Assembly: GCA_017655985.1 (NCBI GenBank)
Contig: JACJVS010000005.1
Span: forward strand, 1,674,001-1,738,000
DNA: 64,000 nucleotides
DNA from: Incumbomyces delicatus
Taxonomy: Eukaryota; Ascomycota; Eurotiomycetes; Chaetothyriales; Trichomeriaceae
Direction: 5' to 3'
Shown: positions 45,307 to 57,338 of the stretch, piece after piece
How the letters are laid out: every line of letters starts with the position of its first letter
Position numbering within the stretch: position 1 is the first letter of the stretch
Made by a program: the position numbers and the translations under genes
Notes under the pieces: model-generated
The model's database searches: none
Told to the model about the DNA's origin: nothing
What the model saw: only the letters and a program-made list of their open reading frames with translations

Positions 45307-45933
45307 TATCACAGCAGCCCTGTTCGCGGAGAATTCAATGTACCCACCACGATATACACGAATTCATCCTCTACAGCACCCACGTATCGTGGAAATCCAA
45401 GAATGGCCCTTTTTCGGCGAGTCGCTGCGTCCCCCCGACTGCTGCGCAGCTTGCAACTACCAGCCGGATTGCCGAAAAAGAAGCCTTCGATCTCGTAGAT
45501 ACATGATTGCTCATGGATTTGATCTGTCTCATGTTTGATAGCTCTACCAATGTGGGTTGTGTCCAGCGTTCCTTCTGCAGTGCTTATGCGAACAGAGTGT
45601 TCTTGCTTGACCTAAGCCCAATTTCCGGCAGATATTTCCTTCCGTCAGCATGCACTTCTGGAAGTACAGGCGCGTAATTCGATTCAGGAAGCGAATTTAA
45701 ACATAGGACTCGAATACTGCAGTACACAGTAAATCCTGACAACTCTAACTACGGCATCCAGGTAGTGTATGCTTCAAACTTGAAACATTAGCCTGTTGCT
45801 AAATATGGCCACTGCAGGTAGTATGAGCCCAATCGTAACTGACACAATGAACCTTAGAATTGAACAAGCAGTCCATGATGTCCCCATTCTTTGAGGCAAT
45901 AGCGTTTTCATCAGCGTAGCAATTCCCATTTCC

Positions 45934-46171
45934 CAATTGCCCTCCCTCAATTGCCCTCCCTCAATTGCCCTCCCTCAATTGCCCTCCCTCAATTGCCCTC
46001 CCTCAATTGCCCTCCCTCAATTGCCCTCCCCCCAATTGCCCTCCCTCAATTGCCCTCCCCTAATTGCCCTCCCCCAAATGCCCTCCCCTAATTGCCCTCC
46101 CCCAAATGCGCTCCCCTAATTGCCCTCCCCTAATTGCCCTCCCCTAATTGCCCTCCCCCAATTGCCCTCCC
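45934..46171 (+). repeat. 14-bp minisatellite
   Basis: About 17 tandem copies of CAATTGCCCTCCCT with variants (CCCCAATTG, CTAATTG, CAAATGC) that increase towards the right end. The strand is strongly C/T-rich. Open frame across it is only a repeat translation. Confidence 0.95.
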
Positions 46172-46233
46172 ATCCAGCGTGTCAATCATATTCCCCACCC
46201 ACGTCCCCCTTTGGCCTATCCTTCCACTCCCCA

Positions 46234-47285
46234 CCCCCTAGTCGCAGTCAGTGTAGATAGTTATCACCATGTCCAGGGGCTGGCGCAGTTTAACGATATG
46301 CAGGTCAACACAGATATTTACTATCTTGCATGACCATCATTCACACAGACCACTCTCACTAGCGATGGGGAGCTGCGCAGCGGGGTCGCGTGAGCGTATA
46401 TATGTTGTCGCCTAATACGATCGCTATAACGACCGAGGCGGTGGCCAAACAAGGGGGAACTTCGGCAAACGCCCCCGTGCCCATCGAGCCCATCGATGGT
46501 CAAATATCGGTTCCACTTTGAATGATCACCGCCTCGACGACGACAATACCTGCCTACTAATAGTCGGGAAAATATCGGAAGTTACTACTTAATCCACTTT
46601 TCTGCGGGCACTGGCAGCGGCGCTGCGCAGCACTCGAATTTGGCGTTGCGCAACATTGTGGAGCCCTCAGCATCGATGGAAGAGGAATAGCCTACTTAGA
46701 ATGCGTATGCCCCGGTTGCTCAGCATAGATCTTTGTATATTCGCCACCCGCGAATTTAAACATACTGGCCCTTATGCGATTATGCTCAGATAGCGTAAAC
46801 CCTCCCCCTCTTCGATATAGTGTACGCGCGGTAACGCCGCAGCTATTAACGATAAACGTTACTCCTCGGGCGTGGTATTGATTGATTGATTGATTGATTT
46901 GTTCATACACCTAGCCTAGGAACTATGCCTATGAGGGTCAAACCCGTGATTTTGATGGGCTTGACGGCGCCTATTGGTGGCTATTCGGCCGCCAATCAGC
47001 GTTCGTCTTGCCTTGGTCAAAATCGTGGTGCTGATGCCGACGTTCCACCCGTCCGTCTACTACTCTCAGACGTTGGCGTTGCCTACATGGCGGTGACGTC
47101 CCAGCAATGGCCTTCGTGTGGTGTCACCCACGGGCCCTGGTATTGCCCCGTCACTGCGCGGGCCAGCGTCGGCGCTGAGACCTTCAGTCCTTCAATCCCC
47201 AAGTCTTCAGATGACCTGCATGTCGTTAAACTGCGCCAGCCCCTGGACATGGTGATAACTATCAACACTGACTGCGACTAGGGGG
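46234..47285. mobile_element. Inverted-repeat-bounded element carrying the dispersed core
   Basis: The left end 46234-46306 and right end 47213-47285 are nearly perfect reverse complements (about 72 bp), reading CCCCCTAGTCGCAGTCAGTG inward and then the ~50-bp core that also ends the insertions at 8.2 and 29.7 kb. The 900-bp interior has no convincing gene. It could be a TIR transposon, or two core-bearing retroelement ends that lie head to head. Confidence 0.6.
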
Positions 47286-47803
47286 TCTACCGCAGTCTTT
47301 TATCTTCAACACTTACTCGTTAATACAAGTCGATCAGATCAGCCGGCGGTTTAACTATCGAACCTCAACGTTCACAGGCGGCCTTCGAGGGGCGAACCCA
47401 CCCTATTGTTATCGACGGAGCAGCGCCGTACCCTTCGTCTCCGGACGAAGGAAGAAACGGACAACAAGCTTTAGCTACATTACTTTGATCAGGAAGAGAT
47501 TCAACACCAGCGATTTAACATCGTGAGCGGTAGCGGGGGAGGACCGGCTTCTATCTACCTCCGTCCCGCTTTGCACCTTGTTCGCTGTTCTGATGTTTTA
47601 AAATTTGCCAAAGTCCACAGTCTCTTCTTTTGTTTGCACCTTTCCTCGCGTTTAGTCTCTGCGCCGACTTGATCCTGCTTCCCTTCATGTCTGCAACGAG
47701 CACCCTCCGTCTGGATTGGGGATTCAAAGAAGTCATTTGTCTGGGGGTTAATAGTTTTGGAGTTCGAAGCAAGTCGGCTGCACCAGATGTGCACGAGGGA
47801 AAC

Positions 47804-48241
47804 CTACCCTTGTGCCCCCCGGGATTCGACCCGTTGGAACTGCCCGAGCGTGCCAGATGCCAGTATGAATCTGCAGGTTAGTACCGCGTCGGCGCTGCCC
47901 GGGGAGATTATGTCTGTGAACCGTGTGGGTTGGCCCTCTGGCCAGATCTGTCGCCTCAGTCTGACCAGGTCCGGCCGTGTGCAAGCCTGGACCATGTGCG
48001 ATGCCGTCTGTCTAGTGGCGCCGCAATGAGGGCATCTCGGTGACCCTCCGCGCCGATCTTGTGCAGGTAGTCGTTGTATCCGTTCTTTCCCGTCCTCACC
48101 TGGAACAGGATTGAACCATGGACGCGCGACATCGCAGAGTATTGTCTGAGGGCTCCTCGGCGTGGTAGACATCATACGGCAAAGAGATGACAACAACACC
48201 AACGGCGATGACGACGAGCTATAAATAGCACAGCTGCGCAA
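47804..48241 (-). pseudogene. Fragment of non-LTR retrotransposon polyprotein (C-terminal zinc knuckle)
   Basis: A 145-aa open frame contains RCPHCGATRQTASHMVQAC, spacing CX2CX8HX4C, the usual C-terminal knuckle after the reverse transcriptase/RNase H of LINE proteins. It is followed by a Leu/Arg-rich stretch (DLVRLRRQIWPEG). The catalytic domains are missing upstream. I infer a 5'-truncated LINE. About 520 bp after its stop, in its own direction, lies one copy of the dispersed core repeat. Confidence 0.55.
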
Positions 48242-49689
48242 CGCAAGCTGACCAGTGTTGCGCAGCGGGTTTTTTTGCTCATGAGTTCGCCGAAATCCAG
48301 TGAGAACCCACAGAGGTTGCTGCCAGATGGAGAGGTGGTCGATTTCAATTCCAGGCTTCTGATGAAAGATCTATACTACAGATTAGCGCCGAATCAATGA
48401 AATTATCGGCACTGTTACTTTTGGCGAGTTGCACAGAGTTCAAAGGAACCGTCAGTATGTTTCTGCTAGATCTGTTGATGCCCCTCACACAGTGCATTGA
48501 AGAGCTCGTCCCTGTGATTGTGAATAGGTCTGAGCAAGGAATTGGCTATCTTATGCCTGTACGTACCTAGTGCGTGAGTCTTTGCATCTGACTACAACCA
48601 GTTCACGCGTGCCTCGATGATTTAAACGCAGATTCGAAATGCACGACAAAGCCTCAAAGAGGAAACCTAGAATTAAGTCAATGTATAGTCTCACGGACAC
48701 CATAATGCATGCACATCTCGTTTCTCTGTGGTTCGGCTCATGAAGCTCTAGACTCGGCCTCCTCAAACACAAGCTGAGGATAGCTAAGAGGAAATAGTCT
48801 CATCGTTATAGACGAATCTTTTCGGCGATTGAGTATGTAGTGGCGCTGATTCTAATCAGGATCCGATTTCTCAAGGTCTGTTTGAGAGATCAACTTGCAC
48901 CGCTTTCCAACTTTCGGTGAAGACGAAGGCTAGTGCTCGCATGACAGAAGATGGACGGGCTCAAACGAAAATGAAACTAGGATGCTATATCAATGTACCA
49001 ATCCAGTATGAGGGTGCATTTGAACATCCGAAGGCTATATGATTTTAGGCTCCGTTTTTTATTACGTCATTGAAGAGACCTTCATCCATATTCTTCAGAG
49101 TGGCAGCGTCGAAGTGCAACAATCCTGGTGCAAATCGCTGTCCGGAGCCAATGCACCCTCACCAGCAGCATTCCTTTCCAATCACAAGATGCAGGAGCAG
49201 TTGAAGTGAACGGTTCGCAGCTTCCGTTGTGGCTTACCGCAAATTGCACAGGAACCAATCGCCAAGTTATACGGAGACCTTAAATTGCGGTTCACTTCAA
49301 GTGAGGAAGCCATCTGTCGGGGCTTTGCTGATGCATGGATTACTACTGTGCCCACCAGACATGTTTCTGGCTCACTCTTGCCTCCCAACGCGCTTCGTCG
49401 GTTTCAGTGTCTGAAAGAAGTAGTCATTGCGACCAAGACACCCCTCTTTCGAGCAGGAAAGGTCGCTGAATGTGGCTTTATCCTGGTCAGTGACTCAGCC
49501 TGTTTCAAAACATCTACTGAGTCTAAAGCTCTCATTACCTGGCTGAGCGCCACTCATTGTGGCCTCACCGCGAGGCAGTGCTTAGTGCAACAACGCGGCG
49601 CTAGAATTGTTTGAAAGTGTAGAATTTCGTTTTTCCTGATCAGGGTGTACTTTTCGTTTTAACGACTATTCCGGTCGTCTTCCGCCTAT

Positions 49690-50240
49690 ACTTATCCATC
49701 GCAAACTTCATGCACAGCCTTCTGAGCAGAGATCTCGTTCTCGCGATATATCTGAAACCCTTCTGGCACAGACTGGAGACCTATGAGAATATGCATGTTG
49801 TTTGGCTTGATTTTGCCTGCTTCAAACAATTCCGGTAATTTGCGATAGCTCTGCGCCGAGCTCGTGATCGGCAGGATCAGCCTGTAAGAATTGTTAGTAC
49901 GTGCTTGTATGCACGATGTTGTCTTCACTCACTGGCCAATGAAAGTTTCCGTAAAAGTGATCTTGACTGACTTGGGTACTTTCTCTGTGTTAGTCGTGCA
50001 GCCCAGCTGCGCAGCGTTGCGCAGCTGGCCACCCCTGTATCAGCTCCTTCATAAGCCTTTACCGACGAATCCCTATTGCCTATTGTATAGAAGATGTAAT
50101 TCAAAACAGGTGCAGCCTTGCGAATGCACTCCGTAACATTTGCAGCGCTGTAGTCAAATTCGCGTACGGCTCCAAACTTCTTAACAATGTCGAAGGTTTT
50201 GGGACTGCAGGTTGTGACAACGTTCATCTTGTACCATGAG
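49690..50240 (-). pseudogene. Decayed zinc-binding (MDR) oxidoreductase / trans-enoyl-reductase-like
   Basis: Two blocks on the minus strand resemble the MDR family. The first, 50227-50040, reads MNVVTTCSPKTFDIVKKFGA then FDYSAANVTECIRKA, which is the cofactor-binding region. The second, about 49860-49692, reads LPELFEAGKIKPNNM then GLQSVPEGFQIYRENEISAQ, the C-terminus. Between them the frame is broken by a 26-bp palindrome and unrelated sequence, and the N-terminal half with the zinc and substrate sites is absent. Clearly a relic; the original substrate is unknown. Confidence 0.6.
50005..50030. repeat. 26-bp hairpin palindrome in the reductase relic
   Basis: CCAGCTGCGCA and TGCGCAGCTGG are perfect complements around a 4-nt loop. 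Related TGCGCAGC/TTGCGCAAC sequences occur at about 46371, 46621, 46644, 48231 and 48257. Confidence 0.7.
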
Positions 50241-50786
50241 GGACAGAGGTTTCATTGCAGCTGGGGCCTGATCCAATCTAGACGGTAGCTTTAAACGCGA
50301 TGTTCTCATCTGCAATAGTGTAAGGCGTACATACGCCCTACCCTTTTAGATCGCTCAAAACACCCAAGCAAGGATACTTACCTCCAAATGTTGCCACGAT
50401 GTCGCATAATTTGAGGAGCGAGGTGATGCCGCCAACCTTCACAGACATACCGCGGGGCGGCCCCGTAGAAGTGACTCGTACGTATTTTAGCGATACTAAG
50501 ATAGAACGGTAGATAGCTGCGAATAACGCCGCGAGAGGAGCGACGGACTGTCCCTGTACGGTAAGATTAAGACAGTGCGGTGAATAGCTGCGCGCGCAAA
50601 GCTGCTATCTACTAAAAATAGCTTAACGGCTGGCTAGAATTGGGGTTTGGAGTAGTTAGTAGCTGAAGTTTATAGGCGCGCTTTACGTCTATTATTATAA
50701 TTCTCGAACATAACAGCTAGACGTTACGTCGTGTGATGCGATGGCGAGCCCGCCTCTATATGGCTACAATAGTACACTGCTCTTTT

Positions 50787-50904
50787 GGTAGGGAACTTGC
50801 ATGTGAAATGAGTGAGTTGAGTTGATTCTCTATCTCTAAGTGTTTAACTTGGTTCGACCAAGGTAAATACGGGAATGTGTTTCGCACATGGTGCAACCGC
50901 AACA
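50787..50904 (+). repeat. 118-bp direct repeat, copy 1
   Basis: About 94% identical to 51906-52023 by eye. Both contain AACTTGCATGTGAAATGAGT and end ATGGTGCAACCGCAACA. The two copies, in the same orientation, bracket about 1.0 kb. Confidence 0.85.
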
Positions 50905-51905
50905 GTCTGCCGCCTCCATCGAAAGACGACGTCCTCGTCGTCATCACACCTGTGCCTCCCCTCCAATTACCTTCTGCTTTCCGTTTCCTGTGTCCCTTGT
51001 CTCGGCCACCTCCCTCACCTTGGCGGGTGTGAGGGGGAGGACAGTGGTGACATCGGCGCCCCCATCAACAGCTTCGGCGGTTTGTAAGGAATCGAGGATT
51101 GTAGGAGAACATCCAGCAGCAGCTCCCCGTCTGCGTCGCAGATCGACAGTCTCCGTGTTCGGTTTCTGTCCCATGGAAACCGCGCGGTTTGGTCAAACAC
51201 ACTGCCCACGTGCAATGCCGTCTTGACAAATTGGCCTTGCCGCAGCTCGATAAGGTTTAAGGGTTCTTCGTTCGTCCGCGGAGGTGTGTTCTGTGCCATT
51301 TATCCATTTGCCTGCCCCCGTATCAAAGGTAAACGGCCCAAAGTTCTATTGTGTCTGCGCTTCAGGTATATTACCTCTCATCACCTCCGAGATCCTGGTA
51401 CCCTCTACATCGTAAACCGGTGCAGTTTCCATGTCCTGATCGTCCCAAAATTTTTGCGAACTCTGCCGTGTTTGTCACAGGCGAGGCGCAATGCACTCAA
51501 AAGAAGAAAAGAACAAAGGAACAAAGCTCAATGCTTGACGTTGTATACTGGGGCTGATGTCTGGGAAAAAGAACGCTCCATCAGTGATGGATGTTATGAA
51601 AGAACAGAACTGGCGCCTTCCGCGAGTGCGTCATGAATCACGTGACAGTGTTCAATTTGTTGTCTTTCGGTTGATCGTGCTGTCCTCGTACATGGGAATC
51701 ATGATCTCGCGGTCCTTGCAAGTTGGTAAGATGACATTTCGTGAGTCCACCTCGTGGAACATCTTCGCCCCTTTGACCTGCTTCCAAACCCGGACCAAGT
51801 CTGGCGTCGATTGATTTGTGGCGGTGCCCATGGGTTCGACCTCGCCAAAACTCAGCGGCCAATCCTTTGGCAGTTCGATCGGTGGGTTTAGCGTTGCTAC
51901 CAAAT

Positions 51906-52023
51906 GGTAAGGAACTTGCATGTGAAATGAGTGAGTTGAGTTGATTCTCTATCTCTAAGTGTTCACCTTGGTTCGACCAAGGTAAATATGGGCATGTGTT
52001 CCCCACATGGTGCAACCGCAACA
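51906..52023 (+). repeat. 118-bp direct repeat, copy 2
   Basis: Second copy of the repeat at 50787-50904, with a handful of substitutions (for example TTTAAC versus TTCACC). The flanks outside the two copies do not match each other, and no target duplication is visible. Confidence 0.85.
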
Positions 52024-52819
52024 TCTTTCAGCAGCTCTCTAAGCGTAAATCGCTGTCATTCATATTACGTCGTATATATACGCTGATATACTACAGATCT
52101 CAGCCACTTATGATTACCTCCATCACCTAAACAGGATTTATCTACACAGAGCTATTTTGACAGGCTGGCCACGGCTCGCTTCCTGTCGAGTAAGCGCAAG
52201 CGTCATGGGAATGGGAAAATATCGAATAAGGTAAGTATATCTTATCGGCCATGGAGGAATTCTTTGCGAAGGTGGTTGTCGTCCAAGAAACGGAATGGAG
52301 AAACCGATGATCTAGAACAGGCCAGCCGGTGGACAGAACATCCGATAATGAGCCGGCTGCCAGTCGCATTTTGCTTCCCACACGCCTTGTTTTGCCAGCT
52401 GCATCTCTTTGAACCCGAATCAACCTACCTGGGAATAGTGTGCCATAGAAACTGTTGATTGGCCAACAATCCCGGGGCACAAAGTGCCACTAATGTAGGT
52501 AGATGCCGGGGAATGACATACTAGACCTCGTTGCGGATGATAACTGATCATTGATTGGTAAACTGGCAGCCACGGCACGAAGCGAGACCGAGGTTCCCCA
52601 GCCCAACTCCGCAATTACTTGCTTGTTGATTACCCGAATATTACCCTCGCATACGGGCGCCTGCTCCCCTTACCTCGGGATTGTGGTATCTAGACCACTA
52701 TCGCTGAGATATTTCATGCTGGAGCTGCCCATCTTCTTAGATTATGATCAAATCTGTACTTGCTTCGGGCGTCCCTTATCTGTCTCAGCCGCGGTCAATA
52801 GTCATAAGGTTAGCCGAAG

Positions 52820-54608
52820 ATGGGTGGTGGCGCTGCTACTACTCAGGCAGTTGGAGATGAGTTGGCTGCTATTCTGGCTCAAGACCCTCGTCCTTGGTAC
52901 AAGCGAGGGCACTTGGTGTTGCTCAACTTCACTATCATCTCTCTCGTTCTCTTCTCGTCGACCAATGGCTTCGATGGCTCTGTCATGAACGGTCTGCTCG
53001 CACTCCCTCCCTGGAACGTGTTCATGCACCACCCAACTGGAGCATGGCTCGGCTTTGTCAACGCGATATATTCCCTTGGCAATTTTATCACACTCCCTCT
53101 AAGTGCTTGGGTCTCCAACAAATATGGACGGAAAATGTCAATCTATATCGCCTACGTCTTCCTGGTTGTCGGGGTTGTTTGTCAGGCAGCCGCTCACGAC
53201 GAAGCAACCTTCGTTCTTGGACGACTGTTTCTTGGCTTTTGCTCCGGCATGTTCACTCCGGCACCGCTCCTAATCACCGAAAATGCCTTTCCTCCCCAGC
53301 GCGGCATCGCATGCTCGTTGTACAACACTGGTTGGTACGTTGGCTCAATCATTGCAGCTTGGTCGACCTTTGGAACTCGAAATTATCTCTCGTCTTGGTG
53401 CTGGAGAATCCCTTCAGCTTTGCAAGCTTTACTTCCAGCCCTGGCACTCCCAGGATTTCTGCTGTCACCGGAAAGTCCCCGATGGTACGTGTCCGTGGGT
53501 CGCCCGGATGAAGCTCGAAAAATGCTTGTCAAGTACCACGCCGGAGGAGATGAGATCTCTGCTCTTGTCAACTACGAAATGATTGAGATTGAGGACACAA
53601 TTAAAGCCGAACAGGCGGCTGCTACTTCTTCGAGCTATGCCGACATGCTCAAGACTAAGGGAAACCGACGCCGTCTTTTAATCTCCGTTTCCTTGGGATT
53701 TTTCGCACAATGGGTCGGGGTCAGTATATTCAGGCAAAATGATATCTTGTATACAAGTTCGTCTAACAACGTCTTAGAACGGTGTTGCTGCTTATTATCT
53801 TGCTCCCGTTTTGGTAAGTGCAGTTTTCATTAGCATATTTATCCCCTGCCAGCGTACAGAATATTGTCTAACAATCTCCAGACTAGCGTGGGAGTTACCT
53901 CCGTAACTCATCAGACTCTCATAGCTGGATGCCTGCAGATCTGGAATTTTATATTTGCAGTTGGAGCAGCAAGCCTCGTTGACAGGCTGGGTCGAAGGAC
54001 ATTGTTCTTGGCTTCAGGTTTCACAATGTTGATCGCCTATATCGTCATTACAGGGCTTTCTGCTGGATTCGCTCAGACTGCTCATGCCGCCACAGGTGTT
54101 GCGGTTATCCCCTTTATTTTCGTTTTCTATGCTGGTTACGGTCAGTCTAGTTCACCATTCCCATCATCATAAACGGTTTTCGATTCGGCTAACGTGAACA
54201 GACATCGCTTTGACTCCTCTCCTTGTCGCATACCCTTGCGAGATCTGGACCTTCACACTCAGAGCGCGAGGTGTGGCCGTCACTCTGATTTCGACCGTGC
54301 TGGCTGTGTTTTTCAATATTTTCATTAACCCCATCGCGCTCGAGGCAATCAACTGGAAATACTACTTTGTTTTTCTGGTCGTCCTCATCGCTATGATTAT
54401 TACGGTGTGGTTCTACTATCCAGAGACCCGTGGTCGAAGTCTTGAACAGGTGGCGTCCATCTTCGACGGCGAGGCCACCTTTGCTCCTCTTGCAACTGCT
54501 GTTAGGGAGAGAGCTAATACAGTTACCGAAATCCAACGAAGAGAGAGTATTCAAGCACTTGAACAAAACAAAGGTGGCGAAAAACAGAGCGTTACAGAGG
54601 TGGACTAG
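52820..54608 (+). CDS. MFS sugar transporter, lactose-permease-like (second copy of family)
   Basis: Plasma-membrane sugar porter. Exons 52820-53719, 53778-53813 (36 nt), 53882-54140 and 54202-54608 total 1602 nt, 533 aa. Motifs: STNGFDGSVMNG at helix 1, NKYGRKMSIYIAYV in the first loop, RLFLGFCSGMF, PESPRWYVSVGRP before the central loop, DRLGRRTLFLASG in the second half, and PETRGRSLEQVASIFDG after helix 12. Its layout and intron positions near FFAQWVG parallel the permease at 2.1-3.9 kb, so the two are paralogues of one subfamily. No glycosidase is adjacent; the substrate cannot be predicted beyond a hexose or disaccharide. Confidence 0.9.
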
Positions 54609-57338
54609 GTGTTTTGGTTAACAAGGAGCCCTTGGTTGAGTGCGGGCACTCGCCTCAAGAACAACGTCCATCGCCGTACGCATTATCGGAACAGCAGCCC
54701 AACGTGTTTCACTGTTGCGTATGGGAAGGAAGAGAATTAACGGCTTTGCTTCTCTGAATCCTCTCTATTGAGGTGGAGGCATGGAACAAATGCGAAATTA
54801 GTTGCTAGTACTTGTTGCGCCAAGGATATTTCTATGGTGACCATATGGATTTGCAGTAGTACAACACTGTCAATGATCAAGTGAACATGATTATTCTTAC
54901 TAAACCGTCGGAGGTCGTCAATGTTTAGATGTTGCAACAATTGTGAAACCATTCTATGTAAGCCAATGTTGCAATAACCCCAATTAAATCCTGCTTTTAT
55001 TGGCGCGGAAGACCTGAACTCTATGTTGCGGTAGGTCGTGACCCCTTGCGGACGCTTCACGTCTGTTGGCAAAATCCACTAGATCAATACTGTGGGAAGG
55101 CGCGATCAGTGGGGCATATAAACGGCGCTGTCTTTTCATCATCCTTTACTAAAACAATGCATCTTTTACACTTTCACAATGGGGGCTCAACCGGGACTAT
55201 AGTGCATCATCCACTATACTGAACTCTCATATCTTGACTGAAATTGTTCCTTCGCCTATAAGTCCCGCGGGGCATGGCATTCTAAGTCCCTCTGGGCAAA
55301 TTCGACTGATCATTCGACGTGATTGGATCCCTTCCGCCAGATGGCGAGTTCCTCTTTGATCGACAGGTATCGATCCTCTTTGTCTTACCACACTTGAAGC
55401 AGTGAGAATGACGTACCTTCACAGCCCACTGAACGTTACTCGAAAGAGAAGGCGTTCCCTACAAGATCGGGTCGAAACCAGTTCGAAAACCTTTACACTC
55501 TCTACTATTCTACGACGTCGTCCTCTGGACAATAAAGCACTGAAAGAAAAACACCTCTACGAAGATTAAACCTCTCGCTACAACTCGACAGATTTGAATG
55601 GCCACGATTGGCGGTGGTAGTGGACGATGAAGGATGAAGGAAGGGTCAGTGCCGTTGTATGGGTGGTTGCGGTCGCCATTTTGCGTTATGATTGAGGTCA
55701 TAATGGGCCAGAGCATTCTGAAGGATGGAGTCGTTGCAAACGGGTCGTTGGCATTCACTGGAGTCATGCTGAACGTATTGAGGGCAAGCTGCCGCAATCC
55801 TATATTACCCCCGTCGCAGCTATCAATTCGGGCGAGAACCTAGAGCTACATGGACACCTGCTAAAAGCAAGCCTCCACGAGTTGTCGCCGATCACCACGT
55901 GGCGCCCGCAGCAATAAAAGACGCGACAGTGCTCCAGATCCTTCCCTCAGAACTTGGAAGCTTCATTCTCGGATGCTACTCTCGAACGTCAGATCGAGAC
56001 ATGAGGTGGCTTCGTGACTATCAAGTATCCTGCACGCCAGAACTGTCGTGGATGACTCTAGTATGCTGTACTTACCGCCACTGTCGGAGGGTTGCTAACA
56101 GTCAAGCAGCCTCGTGTTCATAGTGAATCAAGCGCCTCCCGTCGCGAAGACCATCGCGACGGAAAGTGTGACCAAGCATAAAAGGGAGGATTTGCCGGGA
56201 TTATACTGAGATGATGGTTTGGGGACGGGGCTTTTGATCCATATCGACCTGAGGCGTCAACATCTTACCTTCTGCGTTATGTGCGCCTCCGAGATGTAGA
56301 CTTGACTCACAAGCAGTGGCCAATAAACGCACCTGCTATTTCATCGAAGGTTGAATAATGATTTGCTGCGATAAGGCAGTTGCAACCAGCGTCAGGACCC
56401 AGTCACTGATCGAAACCTCCCGATGAGATCGTTCTGTAGTAGACTTGAAACCATTCGATAGCCTCCAGGACCAGTGGTAAGTGTAGTTCATGCAAAGGGC
56501 CGTCGTGCAAGGCGCCACAGCAGTGAGTAATGCAATGTTGACCTATCTCACGGGACTCGGCACGTTGCGATAACAATATCTACCATAAAAGTCGTGCGTA
56601 GGTTCATGGTCGTCAAGGGTAAGCTTGTAGATCCTAGGTTGTAAAGAGCATCGGTGTGCCATTGAAACGTATTGAATTCTATAATTATTTTACCGCAGAA
56701 CGTTGCGTCTGACCACGCCAAGGTGCATCGTACCCACCGCGTTTTTAAGATAGGCAAAAGGTGAATGCAGTGTAATTTGACGTGTGAGCGAGGAGCGGGT
56801 ACCGTAAGAGTTCAAAAACCGCGGGATAAGCATGAGCGGAGCAAAGCTTATACTTAAGAAATGCGCCATAATACGACGGCCTAACAATGTACGGAGTATG
56901 CTGCCGGGGTGCCGCATCTAGGAGCTTTCGGACCGAAGCTTCAGATCATTTATCCGGTCCAAATATTGGTACCATACATGATCTGCTGACTCATTTCGCC
57001 CCAGCACGAGATTTGTTATCTGGCGTGATATGGTTGCTGATTCTTGAATGAGCAGCCATTGTTACGAATTCCGTACACACTCAGGCCACTCTCTACACCG
57101 CTTTGCGGCTAGAGCATGTGCCCTGCGAGGTACAGAGATAGGACGGCAGGCCTTAGGCGTCGAGTCAACTGAGGTCTCGGGCCAGCATGTCATTACAGCA
57201 TTAGCGAGGTTTTAGTGAATCCTCAGTCTCGAGACGACATGGGGGCCCTTTTGACTGCACCTGTTGGGGATATAACATGGAAGATGGCCACCCGGCCCAG
57301 AGACCAATTATTTGAATGCTTAAGCTCTCTGCAGAAAG
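54609..57338. other. Intergenic, no gene seen
   Basis: About 2.7 kb. All frames are short and lack family resemblance or usable splice sites. The last 200 bp form the promoter of the metallo-hydrolase gene. Confidence 0.5.

Larger units (their letters stand above)
45307..52819. other. Repeat- and relic-rich island without an intact gene
   Basis: About 7.5 kb. Holds the 14-bp minisatellite, two inverted copies of the dispersed core repeat, a LINE-like coding fragment, several TGCGCA palindromes, a decayed reductase gene and a pair of 118-bp direct repeats. The remaining short frames (for example 49285-49614 plus, 51015-51299 minus) do not resemble families I know. It separates the Zn2Cys6 gene from the second sugar transporter. 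Confidence 0.7.

Noticed and set aside
45937..46119. Pro/Leu-rich frame
   Set aside because: Translation of the 14-bp minisatellite.
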